Shown in pieces: positions 30,407 through 37,416 of a stretch of 37,464 nt of DNA. The notes under the pieces were generated by a model. It did not search any database. It saw only the letters and a program-made list of their open reading frames with translations, and was not told where the DNA came from. Every line of letters begins with the position of its first letter. The stretch's first letter is position 1. The stretch is from the NCBI GenBank assembly GCA_964462515.1, contig CAYWXK010000037.1:1-37464 (forward strand), given 5' to 3'. Both the position numbers and the translations under genes were made by a program. The DNA comes from CAYWXK01 sp964462515 (lineage in GTDB: Bacteria; Planctomycetota; Phycisphaerae; Sedimentisphaerales; Anaerobacaceae).

Positions 30407-31006
30407 CTATCGTGCCTTAGTCATGTGGGCCCGCAATAACTCAAAAAACACTATCAAGTCATCTTTGCACGGGTCCCACTGGATTTCTTGATAACACCAC
30501 CACGCCCAGTCATTGCTGGGACCCAGCCAATCGTGAAAATCCCTTGGCTTGCGGCCATGATACCGCAGGCCGCTTGGCACATAGACGTGCGAATTCCCAA
30601 CACCGGGTGGGCTTTCACGATAATCATGGGGGATCTCCAATAACACCGGAATTATAGGGAAGTTGTAGCCTGGTGGAGTGTTGAAGTTTTTCACAAAAAG
30701 GTGCCGGTACTTGTCGTCCAACGCCACCTGATATGCGTATGACAAAGCACGCACATCGTTTTCCAGCACTCTAGCGTTCAAAGCAGTTCCCCTTCTTGCT
30801 ATAGGTGCTTCCATGGCGTGACTATAAGGATCGATTGTAATCCGCCCGCGTCTGGGCGTGATTACATTCTCACCTGAGGGTCTTTGAACGATTAATGCGC
30901 GATCGTCAGGTATACCGGCGGCTTGCCGAACTTGCCTGACATCGACATTGCCATCACTATCACTGGGAACGTGAATTTCTCTACCACCAACAAATATCCG
31001 AGGCAT
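30407..31006 (-). CDS. Ubiquitin-like / E2-like fusion protein
   Basis: 199 residues with a strong ribosome binding site (AAAGGAG). Residues 1-75 look like a beta-grasp module (RIFVGGREIHVP, RQVRQAAGIPDDRALIVQRP, ENVITPRRGRITI), similar to the multiubiquitin-type domains of bacterial conjugation operons. Residues about 105-195 match the prokaryotic E2 family E pattern: PPGYNFPIIPVLLEIPHDYR, PPGVGNSHVYVPSGLRYHG, WWCYQEIQWDPCKDDLIVFF. Cys171 and Cys180 are candidates for the thioester residue. The UBL does not end in a free diglycine, so it may recruit E1 or act as a pseudo-substrate while another protein is conjugated. Followed by the JAB-E1 gene. Confidence 0.75.
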   Translation of the reverse strand: MPRIFVGGREIHVPSDSDGNVDVRQVRQAAGIPDDRALIVQRPSGENVITPRRGRITIDPYSHAMEAPIARRGTALNARVLENDVRALSYAYQVALDDKYRHLFVKNFNTPPGYNFPIIPVLLEIPHDYRESPPGVGNSHVYVPSGLRYHGRKPRDFHDWLGPSNDWAWWCYQEIQWDPCKDDLIVFFELLRAHMTKAR

Positions 31007-31137
31007 TTTTTTCTCCTTTCAAAATTCGTTTAGCATTGACATTGATTTACACTATTAACAAAATACCCAACCATTTCAGTTTGAAAATGGTGGCGACCGA
31101 ATTAGACACAGGTACGGTTGTTTGTGGCTCCATACTT

Positions 31138-31941
31138 TCATAACAAATCTCCTTTAGCCTTCTTGTAATAATGCTCAAGCACATCCCCAAAAAGCTTTAT
31201 GGAAATACGATCGTGGAACCTTTTGTAATCATTTGCATTCTTGAGATGGCTTAAGAGAGAATCTGCAAGGGCTTTGTCCTTGCAGACCAGCACAAACCTG
31301 CCAGCTTCGGCAGGTATGATAGATAATGCCTTAATCGCAGTCTCTGCTTCCCTGTTTGCCTGACTGAAACAGCACTGGCAATACAGCCTAATCCTATTGA
31401 TAGCCTCTAGAACAGTATCGATTCGAACGTCCTTCAGCGGCCCAATAGGAACCTCGAAAGAAGGCCGGTAATTCTGTCGTTTGCCGAGGGCTCCTAACAC
31501 TTTCCCGCAAAGATCGTGGTCCCAACCACCACCAAGCACCTGTTCGGGTCGCTCTATGCCGAGTAGATTCAATTCCATCCACCCGGGATCCATTACTCGC
31601 GGTATTCGCATAGCGCCGCCGGGTCGACCGGGGTGATATTGATAAATAAGCATGTAGCCTCCATTAACCAATCCTTTGATTATGCGTGATCCCATTATTC
31701 TGGAGACTTGTTCTTGTTCGTATATCTCAGTAAGCGGTGACGGAATGCAAACCCCTGCTCTCCTTAAGACCTTAAGTGACAACGCTCGCTGTTGGTCAGT
31801 GACCGAATTGTTCGGACGGTGTATGGAGTTTCTGAAGACTCCTGGACCCGAAGTGAACTCGGGCAAATACACGCTGGGGGCTTTCACCGCAACAATTCTA
31901 TCCAGGAAATCCTTTGTTGCTTTAAAGGGATCGGTACTCAT
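31138..31941 (-). CDS. Unknown protein coupled to the HerA/TraD-like ATPase
   Basis: 267 residues, soluble, mixed alpha/beta. Features: FTSGPGVFRNSIHRPNNSVT, a probable winged helix (ALSLKVLRRAGVCIPSPLTE then IIKGLVNGGYMLIYQYHPG), and a C-terminal Rossmann-like strand AGRFVLVCKDKALADSLLSH. The winged-helix plus C-terminal half arrangement is reminiscent of replication-relaxation/MobC-like proteins that sit next to coupling ATPases, but the similarity is weak. Its start overlaps the ATPase stop by 4 nt (ATGA), so the two are co-translated and probably partners. Confidence 0.65.
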   Translation of the reverse strand: MSTDPFKATKDFLDRIVAVKAPSVYLPEFTSGPGVFRNSIHRPNNSVTDQQRALSLKVLRRAGVCIPSPLTEIYEQEQVSRIMGSRIIKGLVNGGYMLIYQYHPGRPGGAMRIPRVMDPGWMELNLLGIERPEQVLGGGWDHDLCGKVLGALGKRQNYRPSFEVPIGPLKDVRIDTVLEAINRIRLYCQCCFSQANREAETAIKALSIIPAEAGRFVLVCKDKALADSLLSHLKNANDYKRFHDRISIKLFGDVLEHYYKKAKGDLL

Positions 31942-33305
31942 TTCAGATACTCCATTATAGGAGGAAACCCTATCATTAGCGGCAGCGGCCAGATGCTCGG
32001 TACAAGGGCACAGGCAGTACCTCGTGGATTTACCCGAAGGTAAGAGGCGGCCTCCGGCGTAAGACCAAGTACTTGCTGGGCAACTCTTGTGTCATCCCCT
32101 CGTAAGGAACAGCAAAAATAGTTTTCAATATTACAGCGAATCTTCGGTGAAATCTGGCTCAGAGAGTGACATGGGACCACTATTCCAGTGCGTACTTCTC
32201 GAGACAGATTAAGATGTTGCGCCAGCAAAGATACTCCGCCAGGTGTTGCTTGATCCTGACCTGCGTCGAGGAGAGATGTGCAATCTTCCAAAACCGCCAC
32301 TATGTCAAAGTCGCATCGGCCCGGATTGTTTAGACGATAGGTGAATATATATTCCAATAGCAGAGAGATTACGAAGTTCCAATGCTGGATCGGTAAACCA
32401 ATATCTTCAACCACCACCAATCTTCCTGGCTGGTCTATAAGACACTGGGGAAAGTTTGACGACACGAAATTGAAGCAAGGAAGATGCAGGGTCAAATCGC
32501 TAATGGCCCAGAGTAGACTGGTGATATACTCCCGATCACGAGAGCTCGTGGCTCGCATCGCCTTCAGAGCATCAATCCACATTTGCGGTGTAGACCAAAA
32601 ATTCGGGGGGCAGACGGCCTGTAACTTATCAATTATTTCTCGTAGCACGCGCTGGGCACTTATTCTGCTGTATGCTTGAGAAAATACCTTCGTCAACCTG
32701 TTGGCCCATTCATGTGCTGTGGTGCCAGGAGGCGGCTGAAGCAACGACCAGAAGAAATCCAATATTGACAAAATAATAACCTTATCCGCAAGAAACGGCA
32801 GATACGCAAGCTTGCGCCAGGTGTGCTTGAAATCCCAGACGATAACAAGCGTGCTTGCGAGAATCCATTGAATTGCCAGTGTCATAGCTAATGTAGTCTT
32901 CCCACATCCAGGAAGCCCCGTGATGGCGGTTCCACTTGCCGACTTATTTAAAGGAAATGGCAGATGCTGACGTGTAAAAAGCATATTGCCAGCCCATATT
33001 GATGGCTGATTTGTCAGCAGGCTATTTTTCGGCGGTTCATTGTAAAAAAAAGGCCCGCACACCTCTGCGCTGGCCACTACACTTTCCTGATTGATGCGCA
33101 TTATTTCCTGCTGTCGAAGCTCTTCTATGTAACAATCATCCGGATCAAGAGCAGCCAGTTCATATAGTACATGTGCGCCGGTATCCATTAATCGGTTCTT
33201 GTTTTTCTCATATTCTTTCAATCTCTTGATACCGGCATCAGGGTCAGGTTCGCGATGTTTCTCACCGCCCGCGTCAAACCAACTTTGCCATCCACTAATA
33301 CTCAT
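31938..33305 (-). CDS. HerA/TraD-like P-loop ATPase
   Basis: 455 residues. Walker A GLPGCGKT (130-137) followed by TLAMTLAIQWILA and a strand TLVIVWDFKHTW; Walker B region DFDIVAVLEDCTSLLD; late motifs REVRTGIVVPCHSLSQISPK...IENYFCCSLRG and AQQVLGLTPEAASYLRV match the C-terminal half of HerA/FtsK/TraD-type ATPases. The N-terminus is soluble, without the membrane anchor of true T4 coupling proteins. It could pump DNA for transfer or packaging, or work with a nuclease in defence. Coupled to the gene downstream (4-nt overlap) and 7 nt after the zinc-finger gene. Confidence 0.8.
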   Translation of the reverse strand: MSISGWQSWFDAGGEKHREPDPDAGIKRLKEYEKNKNRLMDTGAHVLYELAALDPDDCYIEELRQQEIMRINQESVVASAEVCGPFFYNEPPKNSLLTNQPSIWAGNMLFTRQHLPFPLNKSASGTAITGLPGCGKTTLAMTLAIQWILASTLVIVWDFKHTWRKLAYLPFLADKVIILSILDFFWSLLQPPPGTTAHEWANRLTKVFSQAYSRISAQRVLREIIDKLQAVCPPNFWSTPQMWIDALKAMRATSSRDREYITSLLWAISDLTLHLPCFNFVSSNFPQCLIDQPGRLVVVEDIGLPIQHWNFVISLLLEYIFTYRLNNPGRCDFDIVAVLEDCTSLLDAGQDQATPGGVSLLAQHLNLSREVRTGIVVPCHSLSQISPKIRCNIENYFCCSLRGDDTRVAQQVLGLTPEAASYLRVNPRGTACALVPSIWPLPLMIGFPPIMEYLK

Positions 33306-33312
33306 TTTCCTA

Positions 33313-33735
33313 TCACCACACCAGTCGATCTAATATTTTGACTAATTCGGATGCTGTCAGGTCTTTGTCACAAAAGTGGCAAATGCAGGTCATAAAGTAA
33401 TCATTGCTCACCGGGATAACGCAGGCGCTGCAGTATACCCGGCCGCAAAAAAAACAGGTCGCACTATGCCGCAGGCACGTGACAGCAAGACATTTTTGAT
33501 TAGAACATTCCGAGATATCCTCAAAAGATCTTGGTTGGCAACCGCAATCGTGTCCCGGCCTTATGCCAAATTCCCGATATGTGACATAAGTCATCTGCTC
33601 AAGCAGAGTTTCAACAACCTCATAGAATACTCTCACTCGTCCACTTGGAAGGATTATAGGATGCCTGTTTTCTATCTTCCTGCCCGGAGCGAACTGCACC
33701 GCACCTACTGGGTCAATAATGTTGTCGAACGGCAT
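33313..33735 (-). CDS. Multi-zinc RING/treble-clef-like protein
   Basis: 140 residues. Residues 60-125 hold 12 Cys and a His spaced like a binuclear zinc finger: Cys64, 66, 77, 82, 87, His90, Cys94, 97, 102, 105, 117, 119, 122. The core CFFCGRVYCSAC is the CxxC-x4-CxxC half of RING/FYVE-type fingers, and CLRH supplies a Cys/His pair. The N-terminal 50 residues are a beta/alpha region. In an element that also encodes a UBL-E2 and a JAB-E1, an E3-like adaptor is an attractive guess, but a DNA or protein-binding finger is equally possible. It ends 7 nt before the ATPase start on the same strand. Confidence 0.72.
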   Translation of the reverse strand: MPFDNIIDPVGAVQFAPGRKIENRHPIILPSGRVRVFYEVVETLLEQMTYVTYREFGIRPGHDCGCQPRSFEDISECSNQKCLAVTCLRHSATCFFCGRVYCSACVIPVSNDYFMTCICHFCDKDLTASELVKILDRLVW

Positions 33736-33832
33736 AGTAATTACTACGGAAATCCAAGATAATGTTTACAAAACCTCAAGGCCTCTTTGAACAAAACAAC
33801 AATGCCTATCAACGAACAAATCAAACTGGCAA

Positions 33833-33985
33833 CTATGACAAACACCTTAACCGGCAACTTTGCCACAAATCGCATCGTACTGTTTGTCTTGGCCCCAATA
33901 TCATCGTCTCGTTCACCCAGCATTTATGTCCCTTTCCATTGCCACACTCTGAACAACCTCTATAATTTTTTGATATTTTCATCAT
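33833..33985 (-). CDS. Tiny Cys-rich protein (second of a coupled pair)
   Basis: 50 residues from ATG 33985: MMKISKNYRGCSECGNGKGH, then CWVNETMILGP, RCDLWQSCRLRC. CxxC plus further Cys suggests a zinc ribbon. Its start overlaps the stop of the preceding tiny ORF by 4 nt (ATGA). The frame extends upstream to 34030, but the overlap supports 33985. Function unknown. Confidence 0.45.
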   Translation of the reverse strand: MMKISKNYRGCSECGNGKGHKCWVNETMILGPRQTVRCDLWQSCRLRCLS

Positions 33986-34128
33986 CCGATATTCTCCAAT
34001 TTGTATTTTTTTAATACATCCGTAATACAATTTTTAAGCCGAATCCTCGGCCCGCTGTCAACGCTTACATTAAACACACCGCGGCAAAAATCACAGTTAA
34101 GCACTTTGTCTTTGAGTGAAAGTGGCAT
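33982..34128 (-). CDS. Tiny Cys-containing protein (first of a coupled pair)
   Basis: 48 residues: MPLSLKDKVLNCDFCRGVFN, then VSVDSGPRIRLKNCITDVLK. A CxxC and a third Cys suggest metal binding. No strong ribosome binding site, but it is translationally linked to the next tiny ORF by ATGA, which argues that both are real. Minus strand, in line with the rest of the element. Confidence 0.42.
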   Translation of the reverse strand: MPLSLKDKVLNCDFCRGVFNVSVDSGPRIRLKNCITDVLKKYKLENIG

Positions 34129-34168
34129 ATTTAACCAACCCGTTTGAGAAACCGCTCGCCATCGTCAC

Positions 34169-34477
34169 CTAATAAACCGGCATCGCGCTGTAAACGTACG
34201 CCCACGCATTTCCAGAGTCCGGTTGCAATCGACCCTCGCAAAACAAGGCCAGGACAAACGCTCTTGTGGCCTTAAAATAGTCTCCTTTGTCTTCAGCATC
34301 GCAGGCAATTGCAAGAAAACGTTCTAAACACTTCAGCCACTGGACCTTTTTGTGGTCATTCCTTGCAGAGATGCCCCCATTAGTTTCTTGGGTTTCCTGT
34401 TGGAGCATTAAATCTATCTCCAGCCTCACACTTGAAACACTGACTCTCTTAGATTGTTGTAACTCGTCATCAGCCAC
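34169..34477 (-). CDS. Hypothetical mobile-element protein
   Basis: 102 residues from a GTG at 34477. Helical: SSVRLEIDLMLQQETQETNG, then KVQWLKCLERFLAIACDAED and GDYFKATRAFVLALFCEGRL. No family recognised. Same strand as the other element genes, 40 nt before the tiny Cys ORFs. Weak ribosome binding site. Confidence 0.5.
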   Translation of the reverse strand: MADDELQQSKRVSVSSVRLEIDLMLQQETQETNGGISARNDHKKVQWLKCLERFLAIACDAEDKGDYFKATRAFVLALFCEGRLQPDSGNAWAYVYSAMPVY

Positions 34478-34737
34478 TATTATTACCCTTTTATTGATCC
34501 AATTTTTGATTAGGTATTGGTGTCTTTATTGATTTCGTAAATCTTTCTATTACTTTCTATGGAGAAATTGCTACCATAAGGTAGCTCTATTTCGCATCGC
34601 AGATATGTCTCCAAAGCAAAGACTGTTCTGAACTTTCAATCGTGCCAGCTCATTAACATTTTGTCCTATCACTTATTTTCCGCTGCCGATTTTGTTGGAT
34701 GCTCATCGCAGGCCGGTGGCTTTTTGGCCGACCACAT

Positions 34738-35121
34738 TTACATACTCTCTACTTTCCCTTTACTATGTTTTGAACTTTCTTCTCGCTCAATTTCATCCAA
34801 CCTTTTAAGACACGCCTTGGCCCACAAGCTGGAAGCTTTTCCGACTCCGTGCATCCTATTGCCTTCCGATGTATCTGCTCCTATCTCCCAGGCCAACTCG
34901 TTAAGCAATTCATAGTCCGATACGCCTATCACGGGCTCTCGGCTGTTACGGTCGGTCGGCATGGCAAACTTATGCTCACGAGTAAATCTGCGAACAAAAG
35001 CCGGCAAGAGCCACATGCCTAAAAAAAACTCCGGAGATCTAACTGCGTGGCCGTCTACATTTTCCAACCAAGCCCGGAGCTTCTTTAAATCCACGCCACT
35101 TAGTATTTCTGTCCTTTCCAT
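34738..35121 (-). CDS. Hypothetical mobile-element protein
   Basis: 127 residues with a strong ribosome binding site (AAAGGAG, about 10-nt spacer). Mostly helical: VDLKKLRAWLENVDGHAVRS, FFLGMWLLPAFVRRFTREHK, SDYELLNELAWEIGADTSEG, then a charged tail. No catalytic motif. It directly follows the ParB-like gene and may be co-translated with it. Function unknown. Confidence 0.62.
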   Translation of the reverse strand: MERTEILSGVDLKKLRAWLENVDGHAVRSPEFFLGMWLLPAFVRRFTREHKFAMPTDRNSREPVIGVSDYELLNELAWEIGADTSEGNRMHGVGKASSLWAKACLKRLDEIEREESSKHSKGKVESM

Positions 35122-35179
35122 TTCTTTTATCTCCTTTGCTAAGTGCCAGCGTTCATTGATAGCACCAGGTTCTCATCAT

Positions 35180-35479
35180 CTACAATTTTCTTGTAAGCAA
35201 TAAACATTTGTAGGCAAGGTGTCGCCGCGAGCCAAAAATTAATGTGTAGTATCCGTCACCATCATCCGTAACCGGCGGATATTGTAGCAGGCCGTGCTGT
35301 TCAATCGATTCTTCTAATACATTTAAGTCCTCTTCGGCGTCGCCCCATTGACAAAATTCGCTGATTTTTTTGTCGAGCGGAATTTCCCTAAGTTCAAGCT
35401 TTTCCGGCTTCGACTTATGTGGCGCCCCCTCTGCCTCATTGATATCATTTATGCTTATATCCCCATCTCTATTGTCCAT
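35180..35479 (-). CDS. ParB/Srx-like N-domain protein, probably frameshifted
   Basis: 99 residues from ATG 35479 (AGGAGG, 6-nt spacer). Core: LREIPLDKKISEFCQWGDAE, LNVLEESIEQHGLLQYPPVT, YYTLIFGSRRHLAYK, the ParB N-terminal (CTPase/Srx) pattern with a G-RRHLA box. The frame then ends after CLLLTRKL. The -1 frame continues from 35207 to 35139 with MFIAYKKIVDDENLVLSMNA, a natural-looking continuation stopping 17 nt before the next gene, which suggests a one-base indel. No HTH or C-terminal dimer domain. It may control element partition or transcription. Confidence 0.65.
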   Translation of the reverse strand: MDNRDGDISINDINEAEGAPHKSKPEKLELREIPLDKKISEFCQWGDAEEDLNVLEESIEQHGLLQYPPVTDDGDGYYTLIFGSRRHLAYKCLLLTRKL

Positions 35480-35675
35480 ATAAACCTCCTGCAAAAATCA
35501 GTTGTTTGTGTATTTCCTAAAATCAAAATAATCGGCAGCTGATTATGGTCTACTGACTAATCCTATAAATTTGCCTACTGATTGGCTGTTTCTGGCCTAC
35601 CTGCTATTAAGCTACTCTGTCTTATAAGCTGCCCTTTCGATACTGGGCATTATCTGCATCTACAAGTGCAACAAT

Positions 35676-35716
35676 TTTTCGCTTTTTTTCGCGCCTTTTT
35701 CGCTTCTTTTCGCGCG
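35676..35716. repeat. Helically phased TTTTCGC repeats
   Basis: Four T-tract-CGC units have CGC at 35680, 35690, 35701 and 35711, that is every 10-11 nt, one helical turn. They lie between the sigma-like gene and the ParB-like gene, upstream of the latter. Phased A/T tracts bend DNA; iteron or operator use is possible. Confidence 0.5.
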
Positions 35717-35739
35717 TGGTTTATAATTTGTTAGAAACC

Positions 35740-36321
35740 TTAGAAATTTTTTTCTTTACCTTTCTGCTTGGCTTTCTTTAAACGGGTCTCTGCCCTCTGC
35801 AGCAAGCCCCATATTGTGCTGGGATATTTATGTAATTCTTTGGCGATTTCCGTTATCGTTTTGCCGTCACAATGGTAAGATGCTAATACCTGCTGCTGCT
35901 TTTTTGAAAAGATAGACAGGTAAGCTTCGTATTCGCTAAACAAATCAATCGGCTCAACATTTTTGAAATTTTTAAGCTTACCCCGGTCCACTTTGCCTGG
36001 ATCATCCTTTTCTAAATCATCACAGAAGTCGTCGGTCCTCCTAATGTTGTCAAGGTTGAGGTTAATCGTTCCTTCGCCGTGGAGTTTGCCGCCGTATTCC
36101 TTGGGCAGTTGTGGCTTCACCAACTCACAAAGTTCCGTGCATTTTTCCCTTTTGGGGCAGCCATTGCAGGGTGACGGTGCTGATGATGTAGCTTTCTCAT
36201 CGCAGAAATCCTTGGCCAATGGAAGCAATTTCTCCCATAGCGGCAATATCTCCCTCAACAAAGCCTTAAACTCGTCTGCAGAGTATTGTGCGGAATTAGA
36301 TTGTGATCCCGAGTTTATCAT
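35740..36321 (-). CDS. Sigma-region-4-like HTH regulator with Cys motif
   Basis: 193 residues. A C-terminal HTH resembling sigma-70 region 4 or a terminase-type HTH: SIFSKKQQQVLASYHCDGKT, ITEIAKELHKYPSTIWGLLQ, RAETRLKKAKQKGK. Residues 52-65 carry CNGCPKREKCTELC, a C-x2-C-x5-C-x3-C metal-like motif. No region 2 is seen, so it is more a transcription regulator than a full sigma factor. It is the first minus-strand gene after a divergent intergenic region with repeats, as expected for an element's master regulator. Confidence 0.68.
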   Translation of the reverse strand: MINSGSQSNSAQYSADEFKALLREILPLWEKLLPLAKDFCDEKATSSAPSPCNGCPKREKCTELCELVKPQLPKEYGGKLHGEGTINLNLDNIRRTDDFCDDLEKDDPGKVDRGKLKNFKNVEPIDLFSEYEAYLSIFSKKQQQVLASYHCDGKTITEIAKELHKYPSTIWGLLQRAETRLKKAKQKGKEKNF

Positions 36322-36619
36322 CCGAAATAACTTTTCAAATTCGAAATCGCTTCATTCTGTTCACTCTTGACCCAAGTATTGGTTTTGCAACATTTTTTTT
36401 GTAAAATGACTTTTGTGCAGTTAGCAGGAAACATATACAGTTGTCGCCGCTGCTTAAAAAAACGGCTATTATTCCTGCCGTCGCCAAAAGTCGCTGAATT
36501 CTTAATGCCGTCGCTTCTATGTGGGAAACTTTCGGAAAGTCGCTCAGAAATTGAAGGTTGGAGAAGTGAAGAATTGTAATAAGACCTTTTTCAATAAAGA
36601 GTTATAGGAAATTTAGCAA
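36322..36619. promoter_or_regulatory. Divergent intergenic region with alternating GTCGC repeats
   Basis: About 300 nt between the minus-strand regulator and the plus-strand gene at 36620. TGCCGTCGC occurs at 36476-36484 and 36506-36514, and AAAGTCGCT at 36487-36495 and 36536-36544, in alternating order. These may be operator sites for the flanking regulator. No -35/-10 pair is convincing. Confidence 0.35.
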
Positions 36620-37414
36620 ATGGCAGAGGAAAAGAATAAAAATCAGAAAAAACTTGTTTTTTCTGGAATGTGGGTCTGTAGATATGACAAACCTGCTAAC
36701 CAAAAGCGAGCTACACGCCAAGAGTGGCAGCTTATTAAGACAATACATCATGCGAAACCATTTCCTTGGTTGGATTGCTTTCTAATTTTTCCCGATTGGC
36801 TAAGGGGAAAACAAGAGCGAGACTACAAGAGCCTCTTCTGGAAAGTCGCCTGTGAAGCACCAAAGTATCTTAATGAGTTGGGTATATTAGGTGCCAAGGT
36901 ACAACCCTACACCCGAAAACTCGACTGTTATGAGCTTCGGCTCCCGAATAACCTAAAACTCGAATCAAATATTACCGAAGCTGTTAAGTTGGCCAATCAA
37001 GCTCGTCAAAAATTTCTTAGTTTGAATCAGACTGATACTAACTTAGGATGGGATTTGGTCCAAAAGGCTTACGAAGAATGGCCAGATCCAAAAAGTATTA
37101 GCGAGGCCATCGCCATCGCAGAGTACTTGCCGAGAGAATCTGGAAAATATCAGGAGTTTCTGGACAAGATCAAAGACCTTCTTGAAGATTACCAGGATAC
37201 TCTCCTACAAGCTTTGACGAAAGTGCTGTCGCTTGCCGTGGAAGAGAGGCAGGGTATTAAACGTGATATCGCTTTACGTTCTCTCACCGGATGGATTGAA
37301 CAATACTTTCGGGTAGATGAAGCGTTAGAACTTCTCGCAGGCCATATCACCAGCCAACCTACTATATCTGATAAGCAAATAGCCGAGTTTATACATTTAG
37401 CTAATATGTTGTAA
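36620..37414 (+). CDS. Hypothetical protein
   Basis: 264 residues; AGGAAA precedes the ATG. Soluble. The N-terminal half has aromatic-rich segments (KLVFSGMWVCRYDKPANQKR, HHAKPFPWLDCFLIFPDWLR, KSLFWKVACEAPKYLNELGI). The C-terminal half is helical and repeat-like (PDPKSISEAIAIAEYLPRES, DLLEDYQDTLLQALTKVLSL, VDEALELLAGHI), possibly TPR/ARM-like. It is the only plus-strand gene of the element seen and is divergent from the regulator. Function unknown. Confidence 0.6.
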   Translation: MAEEKNKNQKKLVFSGMWVCRYDKPANQKRATRQEWQLIKTIHHAKPFPWLDCFLIFPDWLRGKQERDYKSLFWKVACEAPKYLNELGILGAKVQPYTRKLDCYELRLPNNLKLESNITEAVKLANQARQKFLSLNQTDTNLGWDLVQKAYEEWPDPKSISEAIAIAEYLPRESGKYQEFLDKIKDLLEDYQDTLLQALTKVLSLAVEERQGIKRDIALRSLTGWIEQYFRVDEALELLAGHITSQPTISDKQIAEFIHLANML

Positions 37415-37416
37415 AC

